Positions 25,334 to 33,540 of a stretch of DNA of 47,310 nucleotides are shown in pieces; within the stretch, counting starts at the first letter, position 1, and each line of letters begins with the position of its first letter. The notes under the pieces are model-generated. The model made no database searches. It was not told the origin of the DNA and was given only the letters and a program-made list of their open reading frames with translations. This DNA is from an uncultured Oscillospiraceae bacterium (GTDB taxonomy: Bacteria > Bacillota > Clostridia > Oscillospirales > Oscillospiraceae), in contig CALWXR010000016.1 of the NCBI GenBank assembly GCA_944385535.1, positions 1-47,310 of the forward strand, in the 5' to 3' direction. The translations under genes were made by a program, and so were the position numbers.

Positions 25334-25599
25334 TAACTAGTGCCTGCTGAATAAGCCGAGGAAAGCGGCTTATTCCCCGCTGTAGGCGGGAAATTGAAAA
25401 AAACGGCTCTTTCCAACCGTTTTTTTCAATTCAGGCGCGTATCAATGTGTATTTTGGATGGTGCGGCGCACCGCACCATCCAAACAGGTGCAAGATTTTT
25501 TCGCTGAAAGACGGAAAAACCTTGCACCGGAACAACGCAAAAAAGTCCGGAAAGCCTTGGCTTGCAAGGACTTTTGCGTTGTTCAGTACACATTAACTA
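25334..25599. mobile_element. MITE-like multi-hairpin element with TAACTA flanks
   Basis: A 254-bp non-coding block (25340-25593) is bounded by the direct repeat TAACTA (25334-25339 and 25594-25599). Its ends are related in inverse (GTGCCTGCTGAATAA against GTGTACTGAACAA). Inside are five strong palindromes in a row: 25349-25358/25366-25375, 25392-25406/25417-25431 (15 bp), 25453-25466/25471-25484 (14 bp), 25487-25503/25512-25528 (17 bp, two mismatches) and 25531-25548/25568-25583. No reading frame is credible. It fits a miniature inverted-repeat transposable element moved by a transposase encoded elsewhere. Confidence 0.6.
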
Positions 25600-25663
25600 A
25601 CAAATGGTCAAAGCCATAATGGCAGGCCCTTGGCTCTCCCGGGCGGGAAAGGGCCGTTCCCCC

Positions 25664-25800
25664 TGTCATCTCCGGCGCAGCCGAGAGATCCTGACACCTT
25701 CGAGTCCTAACATGTCCATTGGTTCCTCCGGTGGAACCGTTTGGGCGCCTGCAGCCGGTAAGTGCGCAGATCCCCGGGCTTCGCTTCGCTGGGGATGACA
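25664..25800. repeat. Repeat cluster D (2 units, one full composite element)
   Basis: A forward unit 25664-25701 and an inverse unit 25762-25800 with the typical centre GGTTCC...GGAACC between them, giving a composite of 137 bp. It ends 25 bp from the esterase stop codon. No gene seen; 25600-25663 has no recognisable feature. Confidence 0.8.
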
Positions 25801-25825
25801 GACTTTTTTCTGCGGAGGAATTATT

Positions 25826-26476
25826 TCAATTTCTACAGGCGGGAAGCAGGAAATCGGCGTAGGGACTGCCCATCCGGGCCAGCTCCCGGACCAAGAAGCC
25901 CGCCATGGCAACCGCCCCTTCATATTTTAAGTGGGTGTTGTCCACCGGCCAGACAAACAGGGGCTTCGACTTCTCGTCCCCCAGGTTTGCCAGGTATTTT
26001 TCCGTCAAAGCGGTCAGATCCGCCACAGGCACGCCTTCTTCCTTCCCCAGTCGGCGCACCGCCTCCGGGTAAGGCCCATGGCTGCCGGGGCAGAACAGCC
26101 CGCCTTCAAACAGCCGCCGGGCAATGGGGGTGATGAGCACCGGGTACGCCCCCTTGCTGACCGCCGCCCGGATAAACAGCCGGAGATTGTCCTGATAATC
26201 CCCGAAGGCTTCCGTGTGCCGGGCAGGATCCGTCTTTTCATCGTTGTGGCCGAACTGGATCAGCAGCAGGTCCCCTTCCCCCATCCCTTCTTCCACCGGC
26301 TGGAACAGCCCTTCGTCCAAAAAAGACTTGGTGCTTCGTCCGTTTTTCCCGTGGGGCAGGACCAGCACATCCTCCCGGGTGTACAGGGACAACACCTGGG
26401 ACATGCCGGTTTGGGGATAGGTTTCAATGGTGTTTTTCTGCACCGTGCTGTCGCCGATGTAGAATATCTTATTCAT
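25826..26476 (-). CDS. SGNH-type acetylesterase (rhamnogalacturonan acetylesterase, CE12-like)
   Basis: 216 residues with the four SGNH blocks: GDST (Ser10 nucleophile), GRSTKSF (Gly46), GHND (Asn78) and DNTH (Asp179, His182). The NGRSTKSF and QFGHNDEKTDP patterns point to rhamnogalacturonan acetylesterases (CE12, RhgT-like), which remove acetyl groups from pectin backbones. No signal peptide, so it would act on imported oligosaccharides. Its ATG shares a base with the uxaA stop (TAATG), so it is translated with uxaA. The exact acetylated substrate is inferred. Confidence 0.88.
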   Translation of the reverse strand: MNKIFYIGDSTVQKNTIETYPQTGMSQVLSLYTREDVLVLPHGKNGRSTKSFLDEGLFQPVEEGMGEGDLLLIQFGHNDEKTDPARHTEAFGDYQDNLRLFIRAAVSKGAYPVLITPIARRLFEGGLFCPGSHGPYPEAVRRLGKEEGVPVADLTALTEKYLANLGDEKSKPLFVWPVDNTHLKYEGAVAMAGFLVRELARMGSPYADFLLPACRN

Positions 26477-27948
26477 TACAGCACCACTCCGTCTTTGAAA
26501 ATGGAAATCTCCCGGAATCCCCGCTGCTCCGCCCGGGTCTGCTTGCCCGAGGCTACCTCCAGCACCAGATCCATCAAATCGGAAGCAGCTTCCTCCAGGG
26601 TCCGGGTGCCGTCGGCCACCACACCGGCGTTAAAGTCGATCCAGCCCTGCTTCTTGGTGGCAAGGGGGGTGTTGGTGGCGATCTTCATGGTGGGTGCGGG
26701 GGCGCCGAAGGGGGTGCCCCGTCCGGTGGTGAAGAGCACCATATGGGCCCCGGCGGCGGTCAGGGCGGTGGAGGACACCAGGTCGTTCCCCGGGCCGTAG
26801 AGCATGTTCAGGCCCTTCTTGCATACCGGCTCCCCGTAGCCGATCACGTCCACAATGGGGGCCGAGCCGCCCTTCTGGACGCATCCGCAGGACTTGTCCT
26901 CCAGGGTGGTGATGCCGCCGGCCTTATTGCCGGGGCTGGGGTTTTCGTAGACCACCTCTCCATGGCGGAGGAAGTAATCCTTAAAGCCGTTAATCATGTT
27001 CACCGCCTTGCCGAATACCTCTTCATTGACGCACCGGTCCATGAGGAAGCCCTCCGCGCCGAACATCTCCGGCACTTCGGTGAGCACCGTGGAGCCTCCC
27101 TGGGCCACCAGCATATCCGAGAACCGGCCCACGGTGGGGTTGGCGGTGATGCCGGACAGGCCGTCGGAACCGCCGCACTTCATGCCGATGACCAGTTCGG
27201 AGGCGGGGATCTCCTGGCGGGTGAACTGGGCGGCGTAGGCGGCGCACTGGCACAAAGCCTCCCGGCCCGCCTCCATCTCGTCCTCCACCTGCTGGCAGGT
27301 GAGGAATTGCACCCGGTTGGGATCGTACTGTCCCAATTCCGCCACAAACTGCTCGTGGGTCAGATTTTCGCACCCCAGGCTCAGCACCAGCACCGCGCCG
27401 GCGTTGGGATGCCGGGTCAGGGCTGCCAGGAGCTTCCGGGTCTGCGCGTGATCCGCCCCGGTCTGGGAGCAGCCGAAGGGATGGGGGAAGGTGTACAGGC
27501 CGTCAATGGAGCCGGTGACCAGATCCTGATTTTCCCTTACCAGGGCCTTGGCCACATCGTTGACGCAGCCCACGGTGGGGATGATCCAGATCTCATTGCG
27601 GATGCCCACTTTGCCGTCCAAACGGCGGTAGCCCCGGAAACTCCGGGGGGGCACAGGCTCCGGCCAGGTCAGGTTGGGGTTGTAGGTGTATTCCATCTCC
27701 CCGGACAGGTTGGTTTTCATATTGTGGGTATGAACCCAGTCCCCCGGGGCGATGGAGGCGGTGGCGTGGCCGATGGGAAAGCCGTATTTCACCACCTGCT
27801 CCCCCGCCGTCAGGGGCTTGAGCGCCATCTTATGGCCCTGGGGAATGTCAATAGCGGCAGTCACGCCTTCAAAAATCGTCCCCGCGGGAATGGGCCGAAG
27901 GGCCACAACCACATTGTCATTGGGATGAATGTGAATCAAATCAGGCAT
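26476..27948 (-). CDS. uxaA: Altronate dehydratase
   Basis: Dehydrates D-altronate to 2-keto-3-deoxygluconate, the last step of the galacturonate isomerase route. 490 residues: an N-terminal SAF domain (about 1-75, starting HIHPNDNVVVALRPI) and the large UxaA domain with GYRRLDGKVGIRNE, FPHPFGCSQTG, MKCGGSDGLSGITANP and GNKAGGITTLEDKSCGC. Cys residues in GCSQ, GCEN, KCGG and CGC are suited to metal binding. It is the first gene of uxaA-esterase; a small hairpin (27978-27993) lies in its leader, and repeats separate it from uxaB, so it may rely on read-through from uxaB. Confidence 0.95.
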   Translation of the reverse strand: MPDLIHIHPNDNVVVALRPIPAGTIFEGVTAAIDIPQGHKMALKPLTAGEQVVKYGFPIGHATASIAPGDWVHTHNMKTNLSGEMEYTYNPNLTWPEPVPPRSFRGYRRLDGKVGIRNEIWIIPTVGCVNDVAKALVRENQDLVTGSIDGLYTFPHPFGCSQTGADHAQTRKLLAALTRHPNAGAVLVLSLGCENLTHEQFVAELGQYDPNRVQFLTCQQVEDEMEAGREALCQCAAYAAQFTRQEIPASELVIGMKCGGSDGLSGITANPTVGRFSDMLVAQGGSTVLTEVPEMFGAEGFLMDRCVNEEVFGKAVNMINGFKDYFLRHGEVVYENPSPGNKAGGITTLEDKSCGCVQKGGSAPIVDVIGYGEPVCKKGLNMLYGPGNDLVSSTALTAAGAHMVLFTTGRGTPFGAPAPTMKIATNTPLATKKQGWIDFNAGVVADGTRTLEEAASDLMDLVLEVASGKQTRAEQRGFREISIFKDGVVL

Positions 27949-28070
27949 ACAATCGCCTCCTGTAGATTATGAAATGGCTCCCCCTTCGGGGAGGTATGGG
28001 TAATCGGCCCGGGATTTTGGCATTTTTCGAGAGGAAGAAGGGGCCGTTGAAGGGCACGCAGTAAAAACCA

Positions 28071-28603
28071 TGTCATCTCGAGCGTAGTCAAGAGATCCTG
28101 GCACTTATGGGCGTTAAAATGTCCGCTGGTTTCGCCGGAGAAACCATTTGCGTGCCTGCTGACCGTAAGTGCGTGGATCCCTCGACTTCGCTTTGCTCCG
28201 CTCGGGATGACAGACTTTTTTCTGCGGAGGAACCACCTTGCTTCGTTGGTTGCTGCGCACTTCCCCACTGTCATCTCGAGCGTAGTCGAGAGATCCTGGC
28301 ACTTATGGGCGGAGAAGGGGTCGTTGGTTCCTCCGCACTTCCCCACTGTCATCTCGAGCGTAGTCCAGAGATCCACGCACCCCCGGGCGGAAAAGTGTCC
28401 GTTGCTTCCGCCGGTGGAACCATTTGCGTGCCTACAGCCGGTAAGTGCGTAGATCCCTCGACTCCGCTTCGCTGCGCTCGGGATGACATATCTTTTTTGC
28501 GGCAAAACCAACGCCCTGCCTCGGTGTGCCGGGCTGTGGGTTGGCTGCGTGGCACTCCCCTTCTTGTCATCTCGAGCGTAGTCGAGAGATCCTGGCACTT
28601 TCG
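28071..28603. repeat. Repeat cluster E (6 units)
   Basis: Units at 28071-28108, 28169-28212 (inverse), 28269-28306, 28347-28381, 28445-28488 (inverse) and 28565-28603 fill the gap between uxaA and uxaB. Two composites of forward plus inverse unit are visible (28071-28212 and 28347-28488). The 5' part 27949-28070 holds the uxaA leader and a short hairpin. No gene seen. Confidence 0.85.
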
Positions 28604-28645
28604 GGCTCTAAAATGTCCGTTGGTTCCTGTCCTCCCAAGCGGACC

Positions 28646-30145
28646 TTACAGGCAGGAAGCGTAAGCCGCCAGGGCGCCTTCGGTACGGATCTTCTTCAGA
28701 TTCTCCACGGTGGCTGCCTCGAAGCCGGGCACCTGGGTCAGATCCTGGCCCCACATCTGCTCGTTGGTCATCACAGCGTGAACCAGATCCTCCACGGAAT
28801 CACCCCGGTGCTCCCAGTAGAATTCCAGGGCCCACCGGTCGTCGGAGCAGACGTAGGTATTGCCCTTGGGACGGCGGCAGACCAGGCCCTTGTCGTTCAG
28901 CTCCTGAATGTCATTGGAGAAGAAGGCAATGTAGGCGGCGAAGCTCATGGTGAGGCACTTGGGGAGCTTGCCGTTCTTTTCGATGTACTCTAAGAAAGAG
29001 GGCATGTTCCGGGCCCGCCACTTGGAGGTAGAGTTCAGGGAGATGCTCATGAGCTCGTGGTTGACGAAGGGATTGTTGAACCGATCCTGAACGGCGGCGG
29101 CAAAAGCCTTGCAGTCCTCCTGATCCAGGGGCAGAATGGGCACCACTTCCTCCAGGAGCATCTTGTTCATGTAACCCAGGATGGTTTCGTCGTGCATGCA
29201 GTCCCGGACAATGTCGTAGCCCGCCAGGTAGGCTCCCAGGACGAAGCCGGTGTGGGCGCCGTTGAGGATGCGGACCTTCCGCTTTTTGTAGGGGGTCATG
29301 TCAGGAGTGACGAATACCTTGTCCTCCAGCCCCGCCTTCTTGAAGGGCAGCACATCGTTCAGCTTGGGGTCCCCTTCAATGACCCACACGCCGAATACCT
29401 CGCCCACGTCCAGCAGGGGATCACAGTAGCCGTGCTTTTCTTCCAGGGCCGCCACTTCCTGGGGATCCCGAATCCGGCCGGGGACGATCCGATCCACCAG
29501 GGAGCCGCAGAAGGTGCACGCCTGGTTTACATAATTTCTAAAGCCATCCTCCAGCTGCCACTGGTCGATGTACTGGTTGACGCACTTTTGCAGCTCCTTG
29601 CCGTTGTTGTCGATCAGCTCACAGGCCAGGATCAGCAGGCCGCTCTTGCCCGCCTGGTATCTGTGATACAGCACCTGGGTCAGCTTGCCGGGGAAGGAAG
29701 AGGCCGGCTTGTCGGAAAGCGCGCAGGCCGGGTCGTAGACAATGCCCGCTTCCGTGGTGTTGGAGACGATGATCTCCAATTCATCGCTGACCGCCAGCTC
29801 CATCATGGCGTTAAAGCCCGCTTCCTCGTAAGGATTCAGGCACCGGGATACGGAAGAGATCACCCGCTTGTCATCCACCTTCTGTCCCGCCTGGCTGCCC
29901 CGGAGATACAGAGTGTACAGGCCCTCCTGCTCATTGATCATATTCGCCAGGCCCGGGGCGATGGGCTGCACCAGGCAGCACTTGCCGTTCCACCCGGCCT
30001 TCTCGTTGGCCAGATCAAACCAGTAGTCCACAAAGGCCCGCAGGAAGTTGCCTTCGCCGAACTGCATCACCTTCTCCGGGGCGGAGGGGAGAATGTAGCC
30101 GTCATAGCCGGCCTTTTTCAGTACCTGATAGTTGAGCTTTTCCAT
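28646..30145 (-). CDS. uxaB: Tagaturonate reductase (altronate oxidoreductase)
   Basis: NADH-dependent reduction of tagaturonate to altronate, between UxaC and UxaA. 499 residues in the mannitol dehydrogenase superfamily: the N-terminal nucleotide-binding domain begins VMQFGEGNFLRAFVDYW, with IIVSNTTEAGI, and the C-terminal catalytic domain contains KKRKVRILNGAHTGFVLGAYLAGYDIVRDCM with the expected Lys, Asn and His residues. It is divergent from the AraC gene and has a promoter of its own (TTTTCA-17-TATAAT). It is likely controlled by that AraC protein. Confidence 0.95.
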   Translation of the reverse strand: MEKLNYQVLKKAGYDGYILPSAPEKVMQFGEGNFLRAFVDYWFDLANEKAGWNGKCCLVQPIAPGLANMINEQEGLYTLYLRGSQAGQKVDDKRVISSVSRCLNPYEEAGFNAMMELAVSDELEIIVSNTTEAGIVYDPACALSDKPASSFPGKLTQVLYHRYQAGKSGLLILACELIDNNGKELQKCVNQYIDQWQLEDGFRNYVNQACTFCGSLVDRIVPGRIRDPQEVAALEEKHGYCDPLLDVGEVFGVWVIEGDPKLNDVLPFKKAGLEDKVFVTPDMTPYKKRKVRILNGAHTGFVLGAYLAGYDIVRDCMHDETILGYMNKMLLEEVVPILPLDQEDCKAFAAAVQDRFNNPFVNHELMSISLNSTSKWRARNMPSFLEYIEKNGKLPKCLTMSFAAYIAFFSNDIQELNDKGLVCRRPKGNTYVCSDDRWALEFYWEHRGDSVEDLVHAVMTNEQMWGQDLTQVPGFEAATVENLKKIRTEGALAAYASCL

Positions 30146-30201
30146 ATGTATCGTCCTCCAAATTTAGATTTTTCTATTCCGGGTGTATCTATGCTTTCTA
30201 T

Positions 30202-30230
30202 ATTATATGCCCAATGTTTTTCCATGAAAA
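30202..30230 (-). promoter_or_regulatory. Promoter of uxaB
   Basis: Minus strand: -35 TTTTCA (30225-30230), 17-bp spacer, perfect -10 TATAAT (30202-30207). The poor -35 box fits a promoter that needs an activator. Confidence 0.7.
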
Positions 30231-30255
30231 TAGTGTTCTTTGCGACAAAACATTG
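30212..30255. promoter_or_regulatory. Inverted half-sites around the uxaB promoter (candidate operator)
   Basis: CAATGTTTT (30212-30220) and AAAACATTG (30247-30255) are perfect inverse copies, with centres 35 bp apart. One lies in the uxaB spacer and the other just upstream of its -35 box. They suit a regulator bound between the two divergent genes, most simply the AraC protein. Confidence 0.5.
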
Positions 30256-30275
30256 TGATTATTGCGCCGGTTTTC

Positions 30276-30304
30276 TTGACATCTTCCAGGGAAACGGGTA
30301 TCAT
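30276..30304 (+). promoter_or_regulatory. Promoter of the AraC-family regulator
   Basis: -35 TTGACA (30276-30281, perfect), 17-bp spacer, -10 TATCAT (30299-30304), 32 bp before the ATG. Confidence 0.85.
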
Positions 30305-30336
30305 AATTTTATCTTGGAAAAAGGAGGGGATCTGCT

Positions 30337-31245
30337 ATGGCAAAGCAGCCCCAAAGCTTCGATCCCCGGCAGCAAATGGGCCGGGCGGACTTTGAACTGC
30401 AATACAAGCGGGACAGCTACCTGAAGGATGTGGCCCTCCATCACCACGATTTTTACGAGATCTACTTCCTGCTGTCCGGGGACGTGACCTACCTGATCGA
30501 GGGAAAACTGGTTCAGGTGATGCCCGGGGATCTGCTGCTGATCTCCCCCCGGGAGCTGCATCAGGTGTGCATCCGGCCGGAGATGTCGGTATACGAGCGA
30601 TTCGTGCTGTGGGTGGAGCCCCAGACCATCACCCGGCTGTCCACAGACTTGACGGATCTGCACCGGGGACTGGATCCTAACCGTCCGGGCTACGGCAACC
30701 AGTACCGCCCCAGCCCGGAGGATCGGACGCAGCTGGAAAAGCTAATGTACCAGCTGTCCCAGGAGAGCCACAGCGAGGACTACGGTTCCGACCTGCTCCG
30801 CGCCTCCCTGCTGACCCAGCTGCTGGTGACCATCAACCGGCTGGTGTCCCGCCAGGGCTGCCACGTGGAGGAGGACAGCCGGGGCAGCCGGGCCGTCCAA
30901 CAGACCATGAACTACATCAACCTCCACTACGCCGAGGAGCTGTCCCTGGACACCCTGGCCCGGCAAGCCTTTGTGAGCAAATACCACCTAAGCCACGAGT
31001 TCCACCGCCAGGTGGGCACCAGCGTCTATCAGTACATCCAGAAAAAGCGGCTGCTCATTGCCCGCCAGCTGCTGAGCCAGGGAAAGCCCGCCTCCCAGGT
31101 GTACAGCGCCTGCGGCTTCAACGACTACGCCGGCTTCTACCGGGCCTTCAAAGGAGAGTACGGCCTGTCCCCCCGGGCGTTTGGACAGCAGGCCAAAGAA
31201 AGCGCCCCAGGGGAAGAAAGCGGCAATCGGGAAGGGTCTATTTAA
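30337..31245 (+). CDS. AraC-family transcriptional regulator
   Basis: 302 residues: an N-terminal cupin sensor (about 30-110; HHHDFYEIYFLLSGDVTYLIEG and PGDLLLISPRELHQV) and a C-terminal double helix-turn-helix (about 190-288; LARQAFVSKYHLSHEFHRQVG, then ACGFNDYAGFYRAFKGEYGLSP). It probably senses a uronate or sugar intermediate and controls the divergent uxaB, possibly also uxaA and the pectin operon. The ATG follows AGGAGGGGATCTGCT. The intergenic region has promoters for both genes and a pair of inverted 9-bp sites. Effector and targets are inferred. Confidence 0.92.
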   Translation: MAKQPQSFDPRQQMGRADFELQYKRDSYLKDVALHHHDFYEIYFLLSGDVTYLIEGKLVQVMPGDLLLISPRELHQVCIRPEMSVYERFVLWVEPQTITRLSTDLTDLHRGLDPNRPGYGNQYRPSPEDRTQLEKLMYQLSQESHSEDYGSDLLRASLLTQLLVTINRLVSRQGCHVEEDSRGSRAVQQTMNYINLHYAEELSLDTLARQAFVSKYHLSHEFHRQVGTSVYQYIQKKRLLIARQLLSQGKPASQVYSACGFNDYAGFYRAFKGEYGLSPRAFGQQAKESAPGEESGNREGSI

Positions 31246-31290
31246 ATCCATTTTCCGAAGGAAAATACCTCACTTCTTCACTCTTCACTT
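31244..31290. repeat. Second repeat family, half copy
   Basis: About 46 bases match 15509-15554 with three differences, including the TTCACTCTTCAC end and the CCATTTTCC/GGAAAATACC hairpin. It begins at the AraC stop codon. The left half of the element is missing. Confidence 0.65.
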
Positions 31291-31345
31291 TGTCCGCAGC
31301 AAAGGGCCGTAGGCGGCTAAATGGATACTGGGCAGAAAAAAATCA

Positions 31346-31497
31346 TGTCATCTCGAGCGGAGTCGAGAGATCCACGCACTCCCGGGCGGAGAAGCGTCCA
31401 TTGGTTCCACCCCAGGAACCATTTCAGTGCCTGCAGCAGTCCAGTGCGAAGATCCCTCGACTCCGCTTCGCTTCGCTCGGGATGACAGACATGTTTC
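31346..31497. repeat. Repeat cluster F (2 units, one full composite element)
   Basis: A forward unit 31346-31383 and an inverse unit 31444-31497 with the GGTTCC...GGAACC centre lie between the converging AraC and kduD genes. No gene seen in 31246-31603 apart from this, the half repeat and a terminator. Confidence 0.8.
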
Positions 31498-31563
31498 CCC
31501 GGAGGAACCAGGGGACATTTCTCTGTGTCCAATCGCTGTCCCTCCATCGTTTCTCTCCAACCC

Positions 31564-31593
31564 AAAAAGGAGCGCCGAAAAGCCCGGCGCTCC
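31564..31593 (-). terminator. Terminator of the pectin operon
   Basis: GGAGCGCCG pairs over 9 bp (31569-31577 with 31585-31593) and TTTTT follows on the minus strand, 11 bp after the kduD stop. It closes the long operon. Confidence 0.85.
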
Positions 31594-31603
31594 CTTTGTT
31601 TGA

Positions 31604-32395
31604 TCACGGCTGCTTGCCGATATAGGCCAGAATGCCACCGTCCACATACAGAATGTGGCCGTTGACAAAGTTGGACGCGTCGGAGGCAAGAAATACCGTG
31701 GGGCCAACCAGGTCTTCCGTGGTGCCCCAGCGGCCTGCCGGGGTCTTACTGATGATGAACTGATCGAAAGGATGCCGGCTGCCGTCCGCCTGCCGCTCCC
31801 GCAGGGGGGCGGTCTGCTGGGTGGCGATGTAGCCGGGGCCGATGCCGTTGCACTGGATGTTGGCCTCGCCGTACTCCGAGCAGATGTTCTTGGTGAGCAT
31901 CTTCAGACCGCCCTTGGCGGCGGCGTAGGCGGACACGGTCTCCCGGCCCAGCTCGCTCATCATGGAGCAGATGTTGATGATCTTGCCGTGGCCCTTTTTA
32001 ATCATGCCCGGGATCACCGCCTTGGAGACGATGAAGGGTGCGATGAGATCCACGTCAATGACCTTGGAGAAATCCTCCACGCTCATGTCCGTCATGGGGA
32101 TCCGCTTGATAACGCCCGCGTTGTTCACCAGAATGTCAATGACGCCAACCTCTTCTTCGATCTTGGCCACCATGGCCTTCACCGCTTCCTCGTCGGTAAC
32201 GTCCGCCACATAGCCGTGGACCTGAATTCCGGCGTCGGCGTAGGCCTTCACGCCCCGCTCCCGGCTTCCTTCGCTGGAGCAGTTGAAGCACACGGTGGCC
32301 CCCGCCTTTGCCAGGCCTACCCCCAGGGCAAAGCCGATGGAGTGGGCGCCGCCGGTGACCAGGGCCACCTTACCGGTCAAGTCAAACATGTTCAT
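31604..32395 (-). CDS. kduD: SDR dehydrogenase: 2-keto-3-deoxygluconate / gluconate 5-dehydrogenase
   Basis: 263-residue short-chain dehydrogenase: nucleotide motif TGGAHSIGFA, NNAG, catalytic Ser in ICSMMSELG, YAAAK (Tyr and Lys). Close relatives are annotated gluconate 5-dehydrogenase. Next to KduI and pectin enzymes, the likely job is KduD: reducing 2,5-diketo-3-deoxygluconate to 2-keto-3-deoxygluconate. The ATG at 32395 overlaps the GH105 stop (ATGA) and follows AGGAGG by ten bases; an upstream in-frame start is rejected. Last gene of the long operon. Substrate choice between KduD and IdnO is inferred from context. Confidence 0.85.
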   Translation of the reverse strand: MNMFDLTGKVALVTGGAHSIGFALGVGLAKAGATVCFNCSSEGSRERGVKAYADAGIQVHGYVADVTDEEAVKAMVAKIEEEVGVIDILVNNAGVIKRIPMTDMSVEDFSKVIDVDLIAPFIVSKAVIPGMIKKGHGKIINICSMMSELGRETVSAYAAAKGGLKMLTKNICSEYGEANIQCNGIGPGYIATQQTAPLRERQADGSRHPFDQFIISKTPAGRWGTTEDLVGPTVFLASDASNFVNGHILYVDGGILAYIGKQP

Positions 32396-33540
32396 TGTGG
32401 TTGTTCCTCCTTTTCTGATAGCAGCAATTCCGTATAACACATTAAGAAGGGGGCCAGACCCTTGGCGTCGTTTTCCACCACCGGCTCGGAGATGTAGTAT
32501 TCATAGGTGCCGTCCCGGCGGCGGTTATTTTCCGGGCCAAGACCTGCCACCAGGCAGATGCCCCCCAAATTCAGCTCTCCGTTCCGCTCCGTCAGGTAGC
32601 GGCGGCAGATGCTCTCAAAAATATTCCGGCCCACCTGACTGTAGCCAGGCTCCAAAATCCCCAGCCGGGCGCCCTTCAGGTAGAAGTAGGCCACCATGGC
32701 GGAGCCGGAGGTCTCCGGGTAATTCCCCTCCCGGCCGATCTGGTTGGGCACCTGCCAGAGCATGCCGGTTTCCTGATCGATGTAGGGCAGCAGATTCTTC
32801 GCCAGCTCTCCGGCGATGGTCTCCAGCTCCCGGCGAAGTTCCTCTCCCCCGGGGCCTTCCGCCTCCGCCCACACGTCGATGAGGGCGGCGCTGAACCAGC
32901 CCAGGCTCCGAAGCCAGGGATTCTGAGAGCAGCCGTTTTCCCCTGCCCAGAAGGCCTTGCCGCTGGCGTCATAGCCGTGGCGGTACAGCCCGGTTTCCGG
33001 GTCGTACATCCGCTTGCGCACCGTGGCGAACTGGCGGCGGATGTCCTCATATCCCGCCCCCTGTTCCAGTTCCCCGGTATACCGGCAGTAGAACACCTGG
33101 GCCATGTACAGCCCGTCCAGCCACACCTGATCCGGGTAGATGGCCTTGTGCCAGAAGCTCCCTTCCCAGGTTCGGGGCTGGCGCTTCAGCTGACCGTAGA
33201 CCGTCTCCATGGCCCGGCGGTATTTCTCCTTTCCGCTGAGCCGGTACACGTCAAAGAGCACTCTTCCCTCGCAGATATTGTCCAGGTTATACTCCTCCTC
33301 CCGGAAGCCCCGGATGGAGCCGTCCTCAAATACATAGTAGTCAAGGAACTGTTCGGCGAAGGTATAGTACTTTTCCTGACCGGTAATCCGGTACATATTC
33401 AGCAGGGCGATCATCATACAGCCGTCGATGTAGTTCCAGCCGTTGATCTTCCCCTCCTTGATCTTTTCAATGTTCCACAGGGGCCTTTCCGGGGTGGATT
33501 CCCCCAGGATCCGTTCCACATAGGCCTCGATTTGATTCAC
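32392..33540 (-). CDS. Unsaturated rhamnogalacturonyl hydrolase (GH105)
   Basis: 382 residues, an (alpha/alpha)6 barrel as in B. subtilis YteR. The segment DQVWLDGLYMAQVF puts Asp142 where YteR has its catalytic Asp143; WHKAIYPD, NPWLRSLGWFSAALIDV and ETSGSAMVAYFYLKG are family blocks. It removes the 4,5-unsaturated uronate left at the end of oligosaccharides by lyases, giving the substrate for KduI. No signal peptide: intracellular. The start is a GTG that overlaps the GH28 stop by four bases (GTGA). No pectate or rhamnogalacturonan lyase is in the window, so the unsaturated ends must come from elsewhere. Confidence 0.92.
   Translation of the reverse strand: MNQIEAYVERILGESTPERPLWNIEKIKEGKINGWNYIDGCMMIALLNMYRITGQEKYYTFAEQFLDYYVFEDGSIRGFREEEYNLDNICEGRVLFDVYRLSGKEKYRRAMETVYGQLKRQPRTWEGSFWHKAIYPDQVWLDGLYMAQVFYCRYTGELEQGAGYEDIRRQFATVRKRMYDPETGLYRHGYDASGKAFWAGENGCSQNPWLRSLGWFSAALIDVWAEAEGPGGEELRRELETIAGELAKNLLPYIDQETGMLWQVPNQIGREGNYPETSGSAMVAYFYLKGARLGILEPGYSQVGRNIFESICRRYLTERNGELNLGGICLVAGLGPENNRRRDGTYEYYISEPVVENDAKGLAPFLMCYTELLLSEKEEQPQ

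Noticed and set aside
28071-28603. CRISPR array
   Set aside because: The repeats alternate in orientation, the spacers are of uneven length and are themselves repeated, and no cas gene is near.
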